A stretch of 64,000 bases of DNA, taken from Bradyrhizobium sp. ISRA430. Lineage in GTDB: Bacteria > Pseudomonadota > Alphaproteobacteria > Rhizobiales > Xanthobacteraceae. Numbering within the stretch: the stretch's first letter is position 1; the number at the start of each line of letters is the position of its first letter. A program made the translations under genes and the position numbers. A model generated the notes under the pieces. That model was not told where the DNA came from and ran no database searches. It saw only the letters and a list, made by a program, of their open reading frames with translations. This document shows, piece by piece, positions 54,109-62,346 of the stretch. The stretch covers positions 3,348,001 to 3,412,000 of the forward strand of contig NZ_CP094516.1 of the NCBI RefSeq assembly GCF_029909975.1, given 5' to 3'.

Positions 54109-56691
54109 ATGATTCGCATGACCGAGCCGAGCAAGATCACGTCCCACAGCGTTCCCGACCACCAGCCCGCGGCCGGCGGCATTGCCGCACGCGCGCGGGC
54201 TTCGGTGGGGCCAAAGTACCTCTCAGGTCTCAATCCCGAGCAGCGCGAGGCGGTGGAGACGCTGGACGGCCCGGTGCTGGTGCTGGCCGGCGCGGGCACC
54301 GGCAAGACACGGGTTCTGACCACGCGTATCGCCCACATCCTGAGCCAGGGCCGCGCGCGCCCGGGCGAGATCCTGTCGGTGACCTTCACCAACAAGGCCG
54401 CCCGCGAGATGAAGCACCGGCTCGGCCAGATGCTCGGCCATGCCGTCGAAGGCATGCCGTGGCTCGGCACCTTCCATTCGATCGGCGGCCGCATCCTGCG
54501 CACCCACGCCGAGCTGGCGCAGCTCAAGTCGAACTTCACCGTGCTCGACGTCGACGACCAGGTGCGGCTCTTGAAGCAGCTCCTGCAAGCCGAGAACATC
54601 GACGACAAGCGCTGGCCGGCGCGCATGCTGGCCGGCCTGATCGACGGCTGGAAGAACCGCGGCCTGATGCCGTCGCAGGTGCCGAGCGGCGAAGCCGCGA
54701 TGTTCGCCAACGGCAAGGGCGGCAAGCTCTATGCGAGCTACCAGGAGCGGCTGAAGATTTTGAACGCGGCCGATTTCGGCGATCTTCTGCTGGAGAACAT
54801 CCGCATCTTCCGCGAGCACCCGGATATCCTCCGCCAGTACCAGCAGCGCTTCAAATTCATCCTGGTCGACGAATATCAGGACACCAACGTCGCGCAGTAT
54901 CTGTGGCTGCGGCTATTGTCGCAGGCGTCTTCATCTTTCACCTCTCCCCGCTTGCGGGGTGAGGTCGATTTGCGAAGCAAATCGGGTGAGGGGGACTCTC
55001 CGCAGACTGAGCTCTTGGAGACTCCCCCTCACCCCAACCCTCTCCCCGCAAGCGGGGAGAGGGAGAAGCCCCCCACCAAAAACATCTGCTGCGTCGGCGA
55101 CGACGACCAATCGATCTATGGCTGGCGCGGCGCCGAGGTCGACAACATCTTGCGCTTCGAGCACGACTTTCCCGGCGCCAAGGTCATCCGCCTCGAGCGC
55201 AACTACCGCTCGACCGGCCACATCCTCGCCGCCGCCTCGCATCTGATCGCACACAATGAGGGCCGGCTCGGCAAGACGCTGCGCACCGAGGATCAGGACG
55301 GCGAGAAGGTCACGGTCACGGGCTCGTGGGATTCGGAAGAGGAAGCGCGCGGCATCGGCGAGGAGATCGAGCAGCTCCAGCGCATCGGCGAGAGGCTTAA
55401 CGAGATCGCGATCCTCGTGCGCGCCTCCTACCAGATGCGCGAGTTCGAAGACCGCTTCGTCACGCTCGGCCTGCCCTATCGTGTGATCGGCGGCCCGCGC
55501 TTCTACGAGCGGGCCGAAATCCGTGACGCGCTGGCTTATTTGCGCGTGATCAACTCGCCCGCCGACGACCTCGCCTTCGAGCGCATCGTCAACACGCCCA
55601 AGCGCGGGCTCGGCGATGCCACGGTGCAGATGCTGCACGATCATGCCCGCAAGCGCCGCATTCCGCTGTTCGAGGCGGCGCGCGCCGTGGTCGAGACCGA
55701 CGAGCTGAAGCCGAAGGCGCGTGGCTCCCTGCGCGACCTCGTCACCCAGTTCGACCGCTGGCGCGCCCAGCGCGAGGTCACCGCGCACACCGATCTCGCC
55801 CAGATCGTGCTCGACGAGAGCGGTTACACCGAGATGTGGCAGAAGGACCGCTCGGCGGACGCCGCGGGCCGGCTGGAGAACCTGAAAGAGCTGGTGCGCT
55901 CGATGGAGGAGTTCGAGAACCTGCAAGGGTTCCTCGAGCACATCGCGCTGGTGATGGACCGCGACGGCGAGGCCGAGGAGGACGCGGTATCGCTGATGAC
56001 GCTGCATTCGGCCAAGGGGCTCGAATTCGACAACGTGTTCCTGCCCGGCTGGGAGGAAGGCCTGTTCCCGAGCCAGCGCACGCTGGACGAGCAGGGCCGC
56101 GCGGGCCTCGAGGAAGAGCGCCGCCTCGGCCATGTCGGCCTGACCCGCGCAAGGCGTCGTGCAAAGATCTATTTTGCGACCAACCGCCGGATCCATGGCA
56201 CCTGGTCGACCACGATCCCGTCGCGCTTCCTCGACGAATTGCCGGCAGCAAACGTCGAGATCACGGAATCCAAGGGCGGTTCGGCCTGGGGCGGCACCGG
56301 CGGCTATGGCGCCTCGCGCTTCGACGACATGGAGGCGTTCGGCTCCAGCTACTCGACGCCGGGCTGGCAGCGCGCCCAGGCCAACCGCAACCGGGGCCAG
56401 GGCGGCCGAGGCGGCGGCGGGCGCGGCGGCTTCGAGGAAGAGACCTCGTCGTTTTCGTCCTCGCCCGACTTCGGCAGCTTCTCCTCCCGCCGCCGCGGAC
56501 CCCTGACGATCGAGGGCGAACTGGTCGCCAAATCCACCGGCACGACCTCGGAATTCTCGCTCTCCGACCGCGTCTTCCACCAGAAATTCGGCTACGGCCA
56601 CGTCACCAAGATCGACGGCAACAAGCTCACCATCGCCTTCGACAAGGCCGGCGAGAAGAAGGTCGTCGACAGCTTTGTGCAGCGGGCGTGA
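54109..56691 (+). CDS. uvrD: UvrD/PcrA-type DNA helicase with an in-frame palindromic repeat
   Basis: An SF1A helicase of about 860 residues that unwinds DNA in repair. Motif I is AGAGTGKTRVLTTRI (about residue 63), Ia FTNKAAREM, II FILVDEYQDTN, III VGDDDQSIYGWRG, IV RLERNYRS, V LMTLHSAKGLEFDNVF and VI VGLTRARRRAKIYF. A Gly-rich segment and a Tudor-like tail (VFHQKFGYGHVTKIDGNKLTI) end the protein, as in PcrA. Between motifs II and III about 50 residues (roughly 273-323) come from a palindromic repeat (54939-55063) read in frame. ATG 54109 or 54118 is the likely start. Confidence 0.93.
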   Translation: MIRMTEPSKITSHSVPDHQPAAGGIAARARASVGPKYLSGLNPEQREAVETLDGPVLVLAGAGTGKTRVLTTRIAHILSQGRARPGEILSVTFTNKAAREMKHRLGQMLGHAVEGMPWLGTFHSIGGRILRTHAELAQLKSNFTVLDVDDQVRLLKQLLQAENIDDKRWPARMLAGLIDGWKNRGLMPSQVPSGEAAMFANGKGGKLYASYQERLKILNAADFGDLLLENIRIFREHPDILRQYQQRFKFILVDEYQDTNVAQYLWLRLLSQASSSFTSPRLRGEVDLRSKSGEGDSPQTELLETPPHPNPLPASGEREKPPTKNICCVGDDDQSIYGWRGAEVDNILRFEHDFPGAKVIRLERNYRSTGHILAAASHLIAHNEGRLGKTLRTEDQDGEKVTVTGSWDSEEEARGIGEEIEQLQRIGERLNEIAILVRASYQMREFEDRFVTLGLPYRVIGGPRFYERAEIRDALAYLRVINSPADDLAFERIVNTPKRGLGDATVQMLHDHARKRRIPLFEAARAVVETDELKPKARGSLRDLVTQFDRWRAQREVTAHTDLAQIVLDESGYTEMWQKDRSADAAGRLENLKELVRSMEEFENLQGFLEHIALVMDRDGEAEEDAVSLMTLHSAKGLEFDNVFLPGWEEGLFPSQRTLDEQGRAGLEEERRLGHVGLTRARRRAKIYFATNRRIHGTWSTTIPSRFLDELPAANVEITESKGGSAWGGTGGYGASRFDDMEAFGSSYSTPGWQRAQANRNRGQGGRGGGGRGGFEEETSSFSSSPDFGSFSSRRRGPLTIEGELVAKSTGTTSEFSLSDRVFHQKFGYGHVTKIDGNKLTIAFDKAGEKKVVDSFVQRA
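54939..55063 (+). repeat. Palindromic repeat inserted in frame inside uvrD
   Basis: Perfect 19-base terminal inverted repeats lie at 54941-54959 and 55044-55062. Inside are CGATTTGC-GAA-GCAAATCG (54966-54984) and a longer pair, GGGTGAGGGGGA with TCCCCCTCACCC. The frame is kept and read as TSPRLRGEVDLRSKSGEG through PPHPNPLPASGERE. It resembles the mobile intergenic elements of alphaproteobacteria rather than protein-coding sequence. Confidence 0.9.
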
Positions 56692-56704
56692 TGTGCCTTG
56701 TACG

Positions 56705-57793
56705 CTAAGTATATGTTTCTTCGGATTGAACGATCAGCCCTTTCGCGATCGCGCCGTTCAGCAGCGAAGAAATACCGCCAGCATCTTGCGCCGCGAAGAT
56801 GAGTAGCCGTTGCTCTGCCCTACTGATACCCAAATAGAGTTCCGAAAGTATTCTACGCACCATATATCCTGCGTTGGGAGCGTCAGGCACAAGGTCCTTG
56901 TTCGCGTCGACTAAGACTACCGTATCAAACTGCAACCCGGCCACGTACTCGGGTGTGCTCAAAAGAATCTTCCGGCCTGAGTATCGGACGCGCTCTGTAT
57001 CGTCCCTTGATGCAATTACAAAAACATCCGCCTCGTATTGGCTCGCGGCCGCTTTATAGGGCGCATTGATTCGAGCGACTCGGCGCGCTAACGCCGCTCC
57101 CCATCGAAGCTCCTCCGGCTTAATGGCAACATCCTCGATCTTGCATTGAGTAATGTGCCTGAGCATGATGAAAAGACCGTAGCTCTCAAAGCCCTCTACA
57201 CCTGAGCTGAAGAACACATCCCCTGGCAGACTCGATACTTTGCTCTGAATATCACGCGCTAGATCCGCGAAATCAGCAGCGGGAGCTTTTCCGCGATGTA
57301 CGGCGTGGCACCTGTTTAACAACGGGAGGTCTGGGGTCTCTGCTTGTAAGAGTTGGTCAATAGAGAGGAAGTCCTCTATTGTGGAACAAAAGTCGCGAAG
57401 CTGCCCAGGATCAGTCAGGCCGATCTCTTGAGCCAACTGCCCGGGGGCGGTCCGCTTAATCCAAGCCAGGCCGGCCTCCTCCGATATTGGTTTTCGGCTC
57501 GGATTGAAGCGCAGAATAGTCTTGTTCAAACGATCGACGGCCTTGATACGGAGCCTATCTAGCAGTGGCACAAACCTTTCAGGTCGCCAGAAAGACCAAA
57601 CGTAGTCCTCAAAAGTGAGGGCCGGCAGGTAGGAAAGCAGTCCCTTGGTCTTGTTTTGCGCTAGATCGCAGTCTGCGGTAATTACAACGCCAAACGTTCG
57701 CCAAGGTCGCTGGTAGGCGCGATCCACCCAAACAAAAACATCCCCCTGTCGAAGGGGCGCATCATCTTGAGCCAAAGAGCAATCAAATTCCAT
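56705..57793 (-). CDS. Orphan protein with an SF1-helicase-like C-terminal domain
   Basis: A 362-residue protein. The C-terminal part (about 255-345) has RKILLSTPEYVAGLQFDTVVLVDANK and ELYLGISRAEQRLLIFAA, which look like helicase motifs V and VI (UvrD_C_2 type), including the arginine of motif VI. No Walker A or DExx motif is present. Residues 16-60 (RQGDVFVWVDRAYQRP...GVVITADCDLAQNKTKG) form a separate N-terminal module with a DCDLAQ motif. GC is near one half (31 of 60 bases in 57001-57060), well below the flanks, suggesting transfer. It converges on uvrD with a 13-bp gap. Function is unknown. Confidence 0.7.
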   Translation of the reverse strand: MEFDCSLAQDDAPLRQGDVFVWVDRAYQRPWRTFGVVITADCDLAQNKTKGLLSYLPALTFEDYVWSFWRPERFVPLLDRLRIKAVDRLNKTILRFNPSRKPISEEAGLAWIKRTAPGQLAQEIGLTDPGQLRDFCSTIEDFLSIDQLLQAETPDLPLLNRCHAVHRGKAPAADFADLARDIQSKVSSLPGDVFFSSGVEGFESYGLFIMLRHITQCKIEDVAIKPEELRWGAALARRVARINAPYKAAASQYEADVFVIASRDDTERVRYSGRKILLSTPEYVAGLQFDTVVLVDANKDLVPDAPNAGYMVRRILSELYLGISRAEQRLLIFAAQDAGGISSLLNGAIAKGLIVQSEETYT

Positions 57794-57929
57794 AGTCTGT
57801 AAATACCGATTACCCCGCTCGTGTTAGTAGACGGGTCAACTAGAATTCCGCTTTAGTTGATTCGATTGAACTGAAACAGGTCTTGGCCGGTCAAGTAGCC
57901 TTAGGTCTAGGAGTAGGATTGCGGCGACT

Positions 57930-58220
57930 ATGGCGCACTACATTGCCATCATTGAGGATGCCGGCCCGGACCATCCCGTTGGCGTATGGTTTCCGGACCT
58001 GCCCGGCTGCATTTCCGGCGGCGACGACATCGACGAGGCCTTGCACAATGCGCCTGAAGCGCTCGAGCTCTACGCACGGGATCTGATTGAGGATGGCCAC
58101 CAGCTTCCCCCGCCTAGAACGCTGACCGAGCTCAAGGCCGATCCGGAGGTTGCCGACGACCTCAGGAACTACATGGTCGCTCTGATCGAATTGCCGGCCC
58201 GTGCTCAAGCTGCGGAGTGA
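57930..58220 (+). CDS. HicB-family antitoxin-like protein (solitary)
   Basis: A 96-residue protein. AHYIAIIEDAGPDHPVGVWFPDLPGCISGGDDIDEALHNAPEALELYARDL is the HicB RNase H-like fold. HicB normally neutralises the HicA mRNA interferase, but no HicA-sized gene is present on either side, and the C-terminus (about residues 65-96) lacks an obvious DNA-binding domain. It may be an orphan antitoxin or part of a system with a distant partner. Confidence 0.85.
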   Translation: MAHYIAIIEDAGPDHPVGVWFPDLPGCISGGDDIDEALHNAPEALELYARDLIEDGHQLPPPRTLTELKADPEVADDLRNYMVALIELPARAQAAE

Positions 58221-58299
58221 GGACTGTTCGCCGCACCGTCGGGCTGTCGACAGTTCTGACCCGATCAGCCCTTGACCATCGCGAACTTCCCCGTATCAG

Positions 58300-58725
58300 A
58301 TGCTAACCATGGTCCGGGGCTCCATCACACTCATCGTGCTGGCATTAGGGATGCCGTCGCTTGCCGCGGCGGAGACCATGAGCTTTGGCGATTCGATCGG
58401 GATGCTGGCCAAGAGCTGCGGCGCGGAAATCGTCGCCAATTGCCGCGGCGTCAATCCGGACTCGACCCGCCTGAAGGAGTGCCTGTCGCGCAACCGCGAC
58501 GTGCTGTCGCCGCAGTGCCAGAGCGACTACCTCAAAGCCTTCGATGCCATCCAGAAGCGTGTCGCCGCGCGCGTCACGGTGGCAAACGCCTGCCAGCGCG
58601 AGATCGTCAAGGTCTGCGGCGGCTCGACCAAGGAGACCAGCAAGTCCATCCCCTGCCTGGTCTCGACGCCCAAGGGCATCAGCAACAACTGCCTGAAGGC
58701 CGTGGACGACGCGGGGTACCGGTGA
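58300..58725 (+). CDS. Secreted cysteine-rich repeat protein
   Basis: A 141-residue protein with a signal peptide (about residues 1-24, ending SLAAA). The mature part has eight cysteines spaced as CGAEIVANC, CLSRNRDVLSPQC, CQREIVKVC and CLVSTPKGISNNC, matching the bacterial cysteine-rich (GLG1-like) repeat family. It is probably disulfide-bonded in the periplasm. Its stop overlaps the OmpA-family gene start by one base (TGATG). Confidence 0.85.
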   Translation: MLTMVRGSITLIVLALGMPSLAAAETMSFGDSIGMLAKSCGAEIVANCRGVNPDSTRLKECLSRNRDVLSPQCQSDYLKAFDAIQKRVAARVTVANACQREIVKVCGGSTKETSKSIPCLVSTPKGISNNCLKAVDDAGYR

Positions 58726-59399
58726 TGCGCGCGAACAGGTTGTGCAACACCGGAATTGGCATCGCGCTCGGCCTGGCCTTGCTCGCAGGTGCCGCCGGCG
58801 CGCAGACGGCGCCGACGCGCGACGATATCGTCGGCAAGCTCAACCATTTCGAAGAGGCCGCGGATGTCGATATTCCTGCGCTGAAGCAGCAGGTGATGGA
58901 GCGCGCGAAGACGCGCATCAAGAACGATCCGGGTCCCGTGAACCGGCCACTGATCGCGCCCGACCTCGCGAAGCAGCCTGCCTTCAACGCGCAGATCCAG
59001 TTCGACGCCGACACGCCGATCATCCAGCCGGAGTCCTACCAGACCGTCGGCCGCATCGCGGACGCGCTGGTTCACGCGTCGCTGCTGCCCTACACGTTCC
59101 TGATCGTCGGCCACGTCGAATCCAATCAGAAGACACGGGAAGCGAATGCGATCCTCAGCCAACGCCGCGCCGATGCGATCCGTGACGTCTTGGTGAACAC
59201 GTTCAAGATCTCGACCAAACGGCTGCAGCCGATCGGGCTCGGCGAGGAGCAGTTTCTCGACCGCGCAAGGCCGACTTCGGCGGTCAACGGGCAATTGCAG
59301 ATTCTCACCTTCGCCAAGCTGCCTGAGAACGAGCCGGCACGGCCCGCGGCCGCCGCGGCGACGCCTGCGACGAAAAAGCCGGCCAAGAAACACCACTAG
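58725..59399 (+). CDS. OmpA-family peptidoglycan-binding protein
   Basis: A 224-residue periplasmic or lipid-associated protein. A signal peptide (about residues 1-26) and a helical spacer are followed by the OmpA-C domain (about 85-205: IQPESYQTVGRIADALVHASLLPYTFLIVGHVESNQ...LSQRRADAIRDVLVNTFKISTKRLQPIGLGEE). The usual D of the TDxxG motif is replaced (VGHVES). The tail is Ala/Pro/Lys rich. It is translationally coupled to the Cys-rich gene. Confidence 0.88.
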   Translation: MRANRLCNTGIGIALGLALLAGAAGAQTAPTRDDIVGKLNHFEEAADVDIPALKQQVMERAKTRIKNDPGPVNRPLIAPDLAKQPAFNAQIQFDADTPIIQPESYQTVGRIADALVHASLLPYTFLIVGHVESNQKTREANAILSQRRADAIRDVLVNTFKISTKRLQPIGLGEEQFLDRARPTSAVNGQLQILTFAKLPENEPARPAAAAATPATKKPAKKHH

Positions 59400-59419
59400 A
59401 GCGCGTCCCGCTGCCTCAC

Positions 59420-59444
59420 GGAACCCCTTGAAGTCCGGACCGTT
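59420..59444 (+). promoter_or_regulatory. EcfG-type (general stress) promoter
   Basis: GGAAC (59420-59424), 16 nt and CGTT (59441-59444) match the alphaproteobacterial EcfG consensus GGAAC-N16/17-CGTT. The predicted start, near 59451, is about 118 nt before the Mpo1-like gene. Confidence 0.5.
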
Positions 59445-59568
59445 TTGAAGCCTGTCCCAAGGCGCGACAGCGCGGTTTTGCGCGACAAAAGCGCCGGTTT
59501 GTGCACTGCCCGGTCAGGTGGTATAGGCTCATTTCGTCCTTCCCCGCCCTTATGCGCATGAGACCGAG

Positions 59569-60087
59569 ATGGCTGGCTATTTTCAACGCCAACTGGCCGA
59601 TTACGTCGAATATCACCGCGATCCCTGGAACTGCGCGATGCACGTGGTCGGCATCCTCCTGCTGTTCACCGGCGCGGTGCTGCCGCTGACGCTCGTGCAG
59701 ATTCCCGTGTTCGGCGTCGAGGTGAGCCTGGCGGTGATCCTGGCCCTGCCGGTGCTGGTATACTGGCTGATGCTCGATGCCGGGATCGGGCTCGGCATTC
59801 TCGCCGCCGCGGTGGTGCTGCTTTCGGTCGCAACCACGATCGGCAATCAGGTCTCAACCGTCATGATGTGGTCGATTTTTGCCGTGCTGATCGTGCTCGG
59901 CGTCGGCGCGCAGATCGTCGGCCACAAGGTTTTTGAAGAGCGAAAGCCGTCGATGGCCGATCATCCGACTCATTTCCTGCTTGGACCTATGTTCGTCATG
60001 GCAAAATTGTTTATTGCATTGGGCTTTCGTCGCGACCTTGCCGCGATTCTCGCGCCTCTTTCGACCAATTCACTTTCAACCCGATAG
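59569..60087 (+). CDS. Mpo1-like (DUF962) membrane protein
   Basis: A 172-residue membrane protein. YHRDPWNCAMHVVGILLLFTGAVLPL and the C-terminal GHKVFEERKPSMADHPTHFLLGPMFVMAKL are the two conserved blocks of the DUF962/Mpo1 family, including the metal-binding histidines. In yeast, Mpo1 is an iron-dependent dioxygenase that shortens 2-hydroxy fatty acids. The bacterial role is unclear. It has about four helices. A possible EcfG promoter lies upstream; the epimerase gene follows after 30 bp. Confidence 0.9.
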   Translation: MAGYFQRQLADYVEYHRDPWNCAMHVVGILLLFTGAVLPLTLVQIPVFGVEVSLAVILALPVLVYWLMLDAGIGLGILAAAVVLLSVATTIGNQVSTVMMWSIFAVLIVLGVGAQIVGHKVFEERKPSMADHPTHFLLGPMFVMAKLFIALGFRRDLAAILAPLSTNSLSTR

Positions 60088-60117
60088 CTTCCAGAAGCGG
60101 AACAGCAAACCTTCTTC

Positions 60118-61149
60118 ATGGCTCTCGTACTGGTTACCGGTGGCAGCGGTTTCATCGGACAACATCTCGTAGAGGCGCTCCGCGGCCGCGGCCAGCGGGT
60201 ACGCGTGCTCGATCTCCGGCCGCCGGCCACGGCAAGCTCTGACGTCGACTACGCCCACGGCTCGGTGCTGGATGGCGCCGCGGTCGATGCCGCACTCACG
60301 GGTGTCGATCAGGTCTATCATCTGGCCGGCCTGCCCGGGATGTGGGTCGCGAACAAGCAGGACTTCCACGACGTCAATTGCCGCGGCACCGAAGTGGTGC
60401 TGGCGGCCGCGCGGAAGCGCGGCGTCTCCCGCTTCCTGCACTGCTCGACCGAATCGATCCTGTTTCCCTATTCGAACCTCAACGGCGTTGCCGCCGAAGA
60501 GGCGCTGCAGCCGGCCGATGCAATGCCCGGCGCCTATACACGGTCAAAGTCGCTCGCCGAGCATCACGCCGCCAAGGCCGCGGCCGAAGGCTTCCCGCTT
60601 GTCATCGGCACGCCGACCATGCCGATCGGCGCCGCCGACCACAATCTGACGCCGCCGACGGCGATGCTGTGGTACTTCCTCCAGAAGAAGGTGCAGCCGC
60701 ACCTCAACTTCCTGGTCAACCTCGTCGATGTTCGCGACGTCGCCACGGGCCTCGTGCTGACGATGGAGCGCGGCCGCTGCGGCCAGCGCTACATCCTCGG
60801 CGGCGATTGCGTGCGCCTCGGCCAGATCCTGCGCATGATGTCCGCGATGAGCGGCCGCCGGCAGCTTCCGATCGCGGTTCCCGGCAAGCTCGCAGAGGCC
60901 TCCGCCACCATGCTCGAATACATCTCCGATCGCATCACGCACCGGCCGCCCAATGGCACCGCCGAGGGCGTGCGCATCGCGCTCGCCGCGAGCGACCTCT
61001 CGATCGGCAAGGCGCGCACCGAACTCGGCTATTCGCCGCGCCCGATCGAACCGGTCCTGCGCGAAACCATCACCCATCTGCTCGCACGCGGCGGCCGGCA
61101 CGCGTCCGGCGCTATCGAACACCACGCGCTCAGCTCGCGCGCGAGCTGA
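60118..61149 (+). CDS. NAD-dependent epimerase/dehydratase (extended SDR)
   Basis: A 343-residue extended SDR. The Rossmann motif is VTGGSGFIGQHLVEAL (residues 6-21). The catalytic Ser/Tyr/Lys are in LHCSTESILFPYS and PGAYTRSKSLAEHHAAKAA (YxxxK). It resembles hopanoid-associated and 3-beta-hydroxysteroid-type SDRs. It sits between the Mpo1-like gene and an ICMT-family gene on the same strand, suggesting a shared lipid-related operon (inference). Confidence 0.88.
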   Translation: MALVLVTGGSGFIGQHLVEALRGRGQRVRVLDLRPPATASSDVDYAHGSVLDGAAVDAALTGVDQVYHLAGLPGMWVANKQDFHDVNCRGTEVVLAAARKRGVSRFLHCSTESILFPYSNLNGVAAEEALQPADAMPGAYTRSKSLAEHHAAKAAAEGFPLVIGTPTMPIGAADHNLTPPTAMLWYFLQKKVQPHLNFLVNLVDVRDVATGLVLTMERGRCGQRYILGGDCVRLGQILRMMSAMSGRRQLPIAVPGKLAEASATMLEYISDRITHRPPNGTAEGVRIALAASDLSIGKARTELGYSPRPIEPVLRETITHLLARGGRHASGAIEHHALSSRAS

Positions 61150-61179
61150 GCGGCCGCCCAACCCAAAGAACCTTTCCGC

Positions 61180-61806
61180 ATGTCCTTTGATTTCAGCAAG
61201 CTTCTCTCTGTCGCCTGGGGTGGCTGGACCACGACCTGGCCGACGCAACTGCTGGCCTTGATCTGGCTCGCCTGGCTCGCAAGCTGGGTCGGCGCCTCGT
61301 TCTGGCAGGGCCGCACACAGAAGCAGGTGATGACGCTGGAGTCCGGCCGCTATCGTATCCCGATCCTGGTCGGCGGCATCCTGTTTACGCCGTGGACGGC
61401 GGAAGTGCTGAACGAGAAGCCGCTGTGGGTGTTCAGCAATACCGGTGTCTACATCACGGCTCTCGTAGTGCTCGCGGGCATCTCCTTCACGTGGTGGGGA
61501 CGTCTGCACCTCGGCAAGTTCTGGTCGAACACCATCACCCACAAGGAAGATCACCGCGTCATCGACACCGGACCGTATGGCATCGTCCGTCATCCGATCT
61601 ACACCGGCTTGATCGCCGGCATGCTCGCGACCGGCATCGCGGTCGGCACGGTCACCGCGATTCTCGGCGCGATCCTGATCTCGCTCGGCATGTGGCAGAA
61701 GGGACGGATGGAAGAGGTGTTCCTGTCGAAGGAGCTCGGCGAAGACGCCTACGGCGCCTATTGCCGCCGCGTTCCGATGATCATCCCGTTCCTGTCGCCG
61801 CGCTGA
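61180..61806 (+). CDS. Isoprenylcysteine carboxyl methyltransferase-family membrane protein
   Basis: A 208-residue polytopic protein. The C-terminal signature DTGPYGIVRHPIYTGLIAGMLATGIAVG followed by KGRMEEVFLSKELGEDAYGAYCRRV is the SAM-dependent ICMT/PEMT core (RHPxYxG and ExxL). Bacterial members methylate unknown lipids or small molecules. It is 30 bp after the epimerase gene. Confidence 0.88.
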   Translation: MSFDFSKLLSVAWGGWTTTWPTQLLALIWLAWLASWVGASFWQGRTQKQVMTLESGRYRIPILVGGILFTPWTAEVLNEKPLWVFSNTGVYITALVVLAGISFTWWGRLHLGKFWSNTITHKEDHRVIDTGPYGIVRHPIYTGLIAGMLATGIAVGTVTAILGAILISLGMWQKGRMEEVFLSKELGEDAYGAYCRRVPMIIPFLSPR

Positions 61807-61865
61807 GGCGGGCGAACTCTTCAGTGCTGTCGCCGCGAGCATAGCGCGCGGCCGCATCCTCCAAT

Positions 61866-61980
61866 GTCGTCCCGGCGAAAGCCAGGACCCATAGTCATCG
61901 GTTGTGATGGATGATGGCGGCCATCTCCCGCCCAGACAACACTGACCGGGGTAATGGGTCCTGGCTTTCGTCAGGACGAC
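61866..61980. repeat. Large intergenic inverted repeat
   Basis: GTCGTCCCGGCGAAAGCCAGGACCCA on the left and TGGGTCCTGGCTTTCGTCAGGACGAC on the right form 26-base imperfect arms around about 60 nt. It is a different sequence family from the other repeats and sits downstream of the ICMT gene. Confidence 0.85.
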
Positions 61981-62075
61981 GCTGGAGAAGCAGCGTGCGC
62001 AACGGCTTTGGCGTCGTCGTTGCGAGCATGGATCGCCAACATAACTCCGCATAATCACGGTGCATTTTCCTGCCC

Positions 62076-62100
62076 GGAACCGCCCCCGCACCACGCCGTT
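62076..62100 (+). promoter_or_regulatory. EcfG-type (general stress) promoter
   Basis: GGAAC (62076-62080), 16 nt and CGTT (62097-62100) match the EcfG consensus exactly. The predicted start, near 62107, is about 30 nt before the 69-residue gene at 62137. Confidence 0.65.
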
Positions 62101-62136
62101 ATCGCCCGAACACGCAATTCGACTGAGCGTTGAACC

Positions 62137-62346
62137 ATGTCGGATGCCTACGATTATTTCCGCGCGCACGCGATCGCCGCCGCCCGCAAGGCGCGGAGCT
62201 TGCCGCCCGGGCGGACGAAGCAAAAGCAGCGTACGGTCGCGCGCGTCTATCACCTCTTGTCCAAGGAGGCCGCGCTCGGGCCCAACGTCCAGCATCTCGA
62301 CGATTTCCGCGCGGCGCGGCGCCTGGAGCGGCAGATCGGCCGGTGA
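62137..62346 (+). CDS. Small basic protein of unknown function
   Basis: A 69-residue soluble, basic protein (MSDAYDYFRAHAIAAARKARSLPPGRTKQKQRTVARVYHLLSKEA...) without a signal or membrane segment. Its EcfG-type promoter 37-61 nt upstream suggests general stress control. No family was recognised. Confidence 0.7.
   Translation: MSDAYDYFRAHAIAAARKARSLPPGRTKQKQRTVARVYHLLSKEAALGPNVQHLDDFRAARRLERQIGR

Noticed and set aside
57794..57929. A hicA gene upstream of hicB
   Set aside because: The gap is only 136 bp and has no ORF of HicA size.
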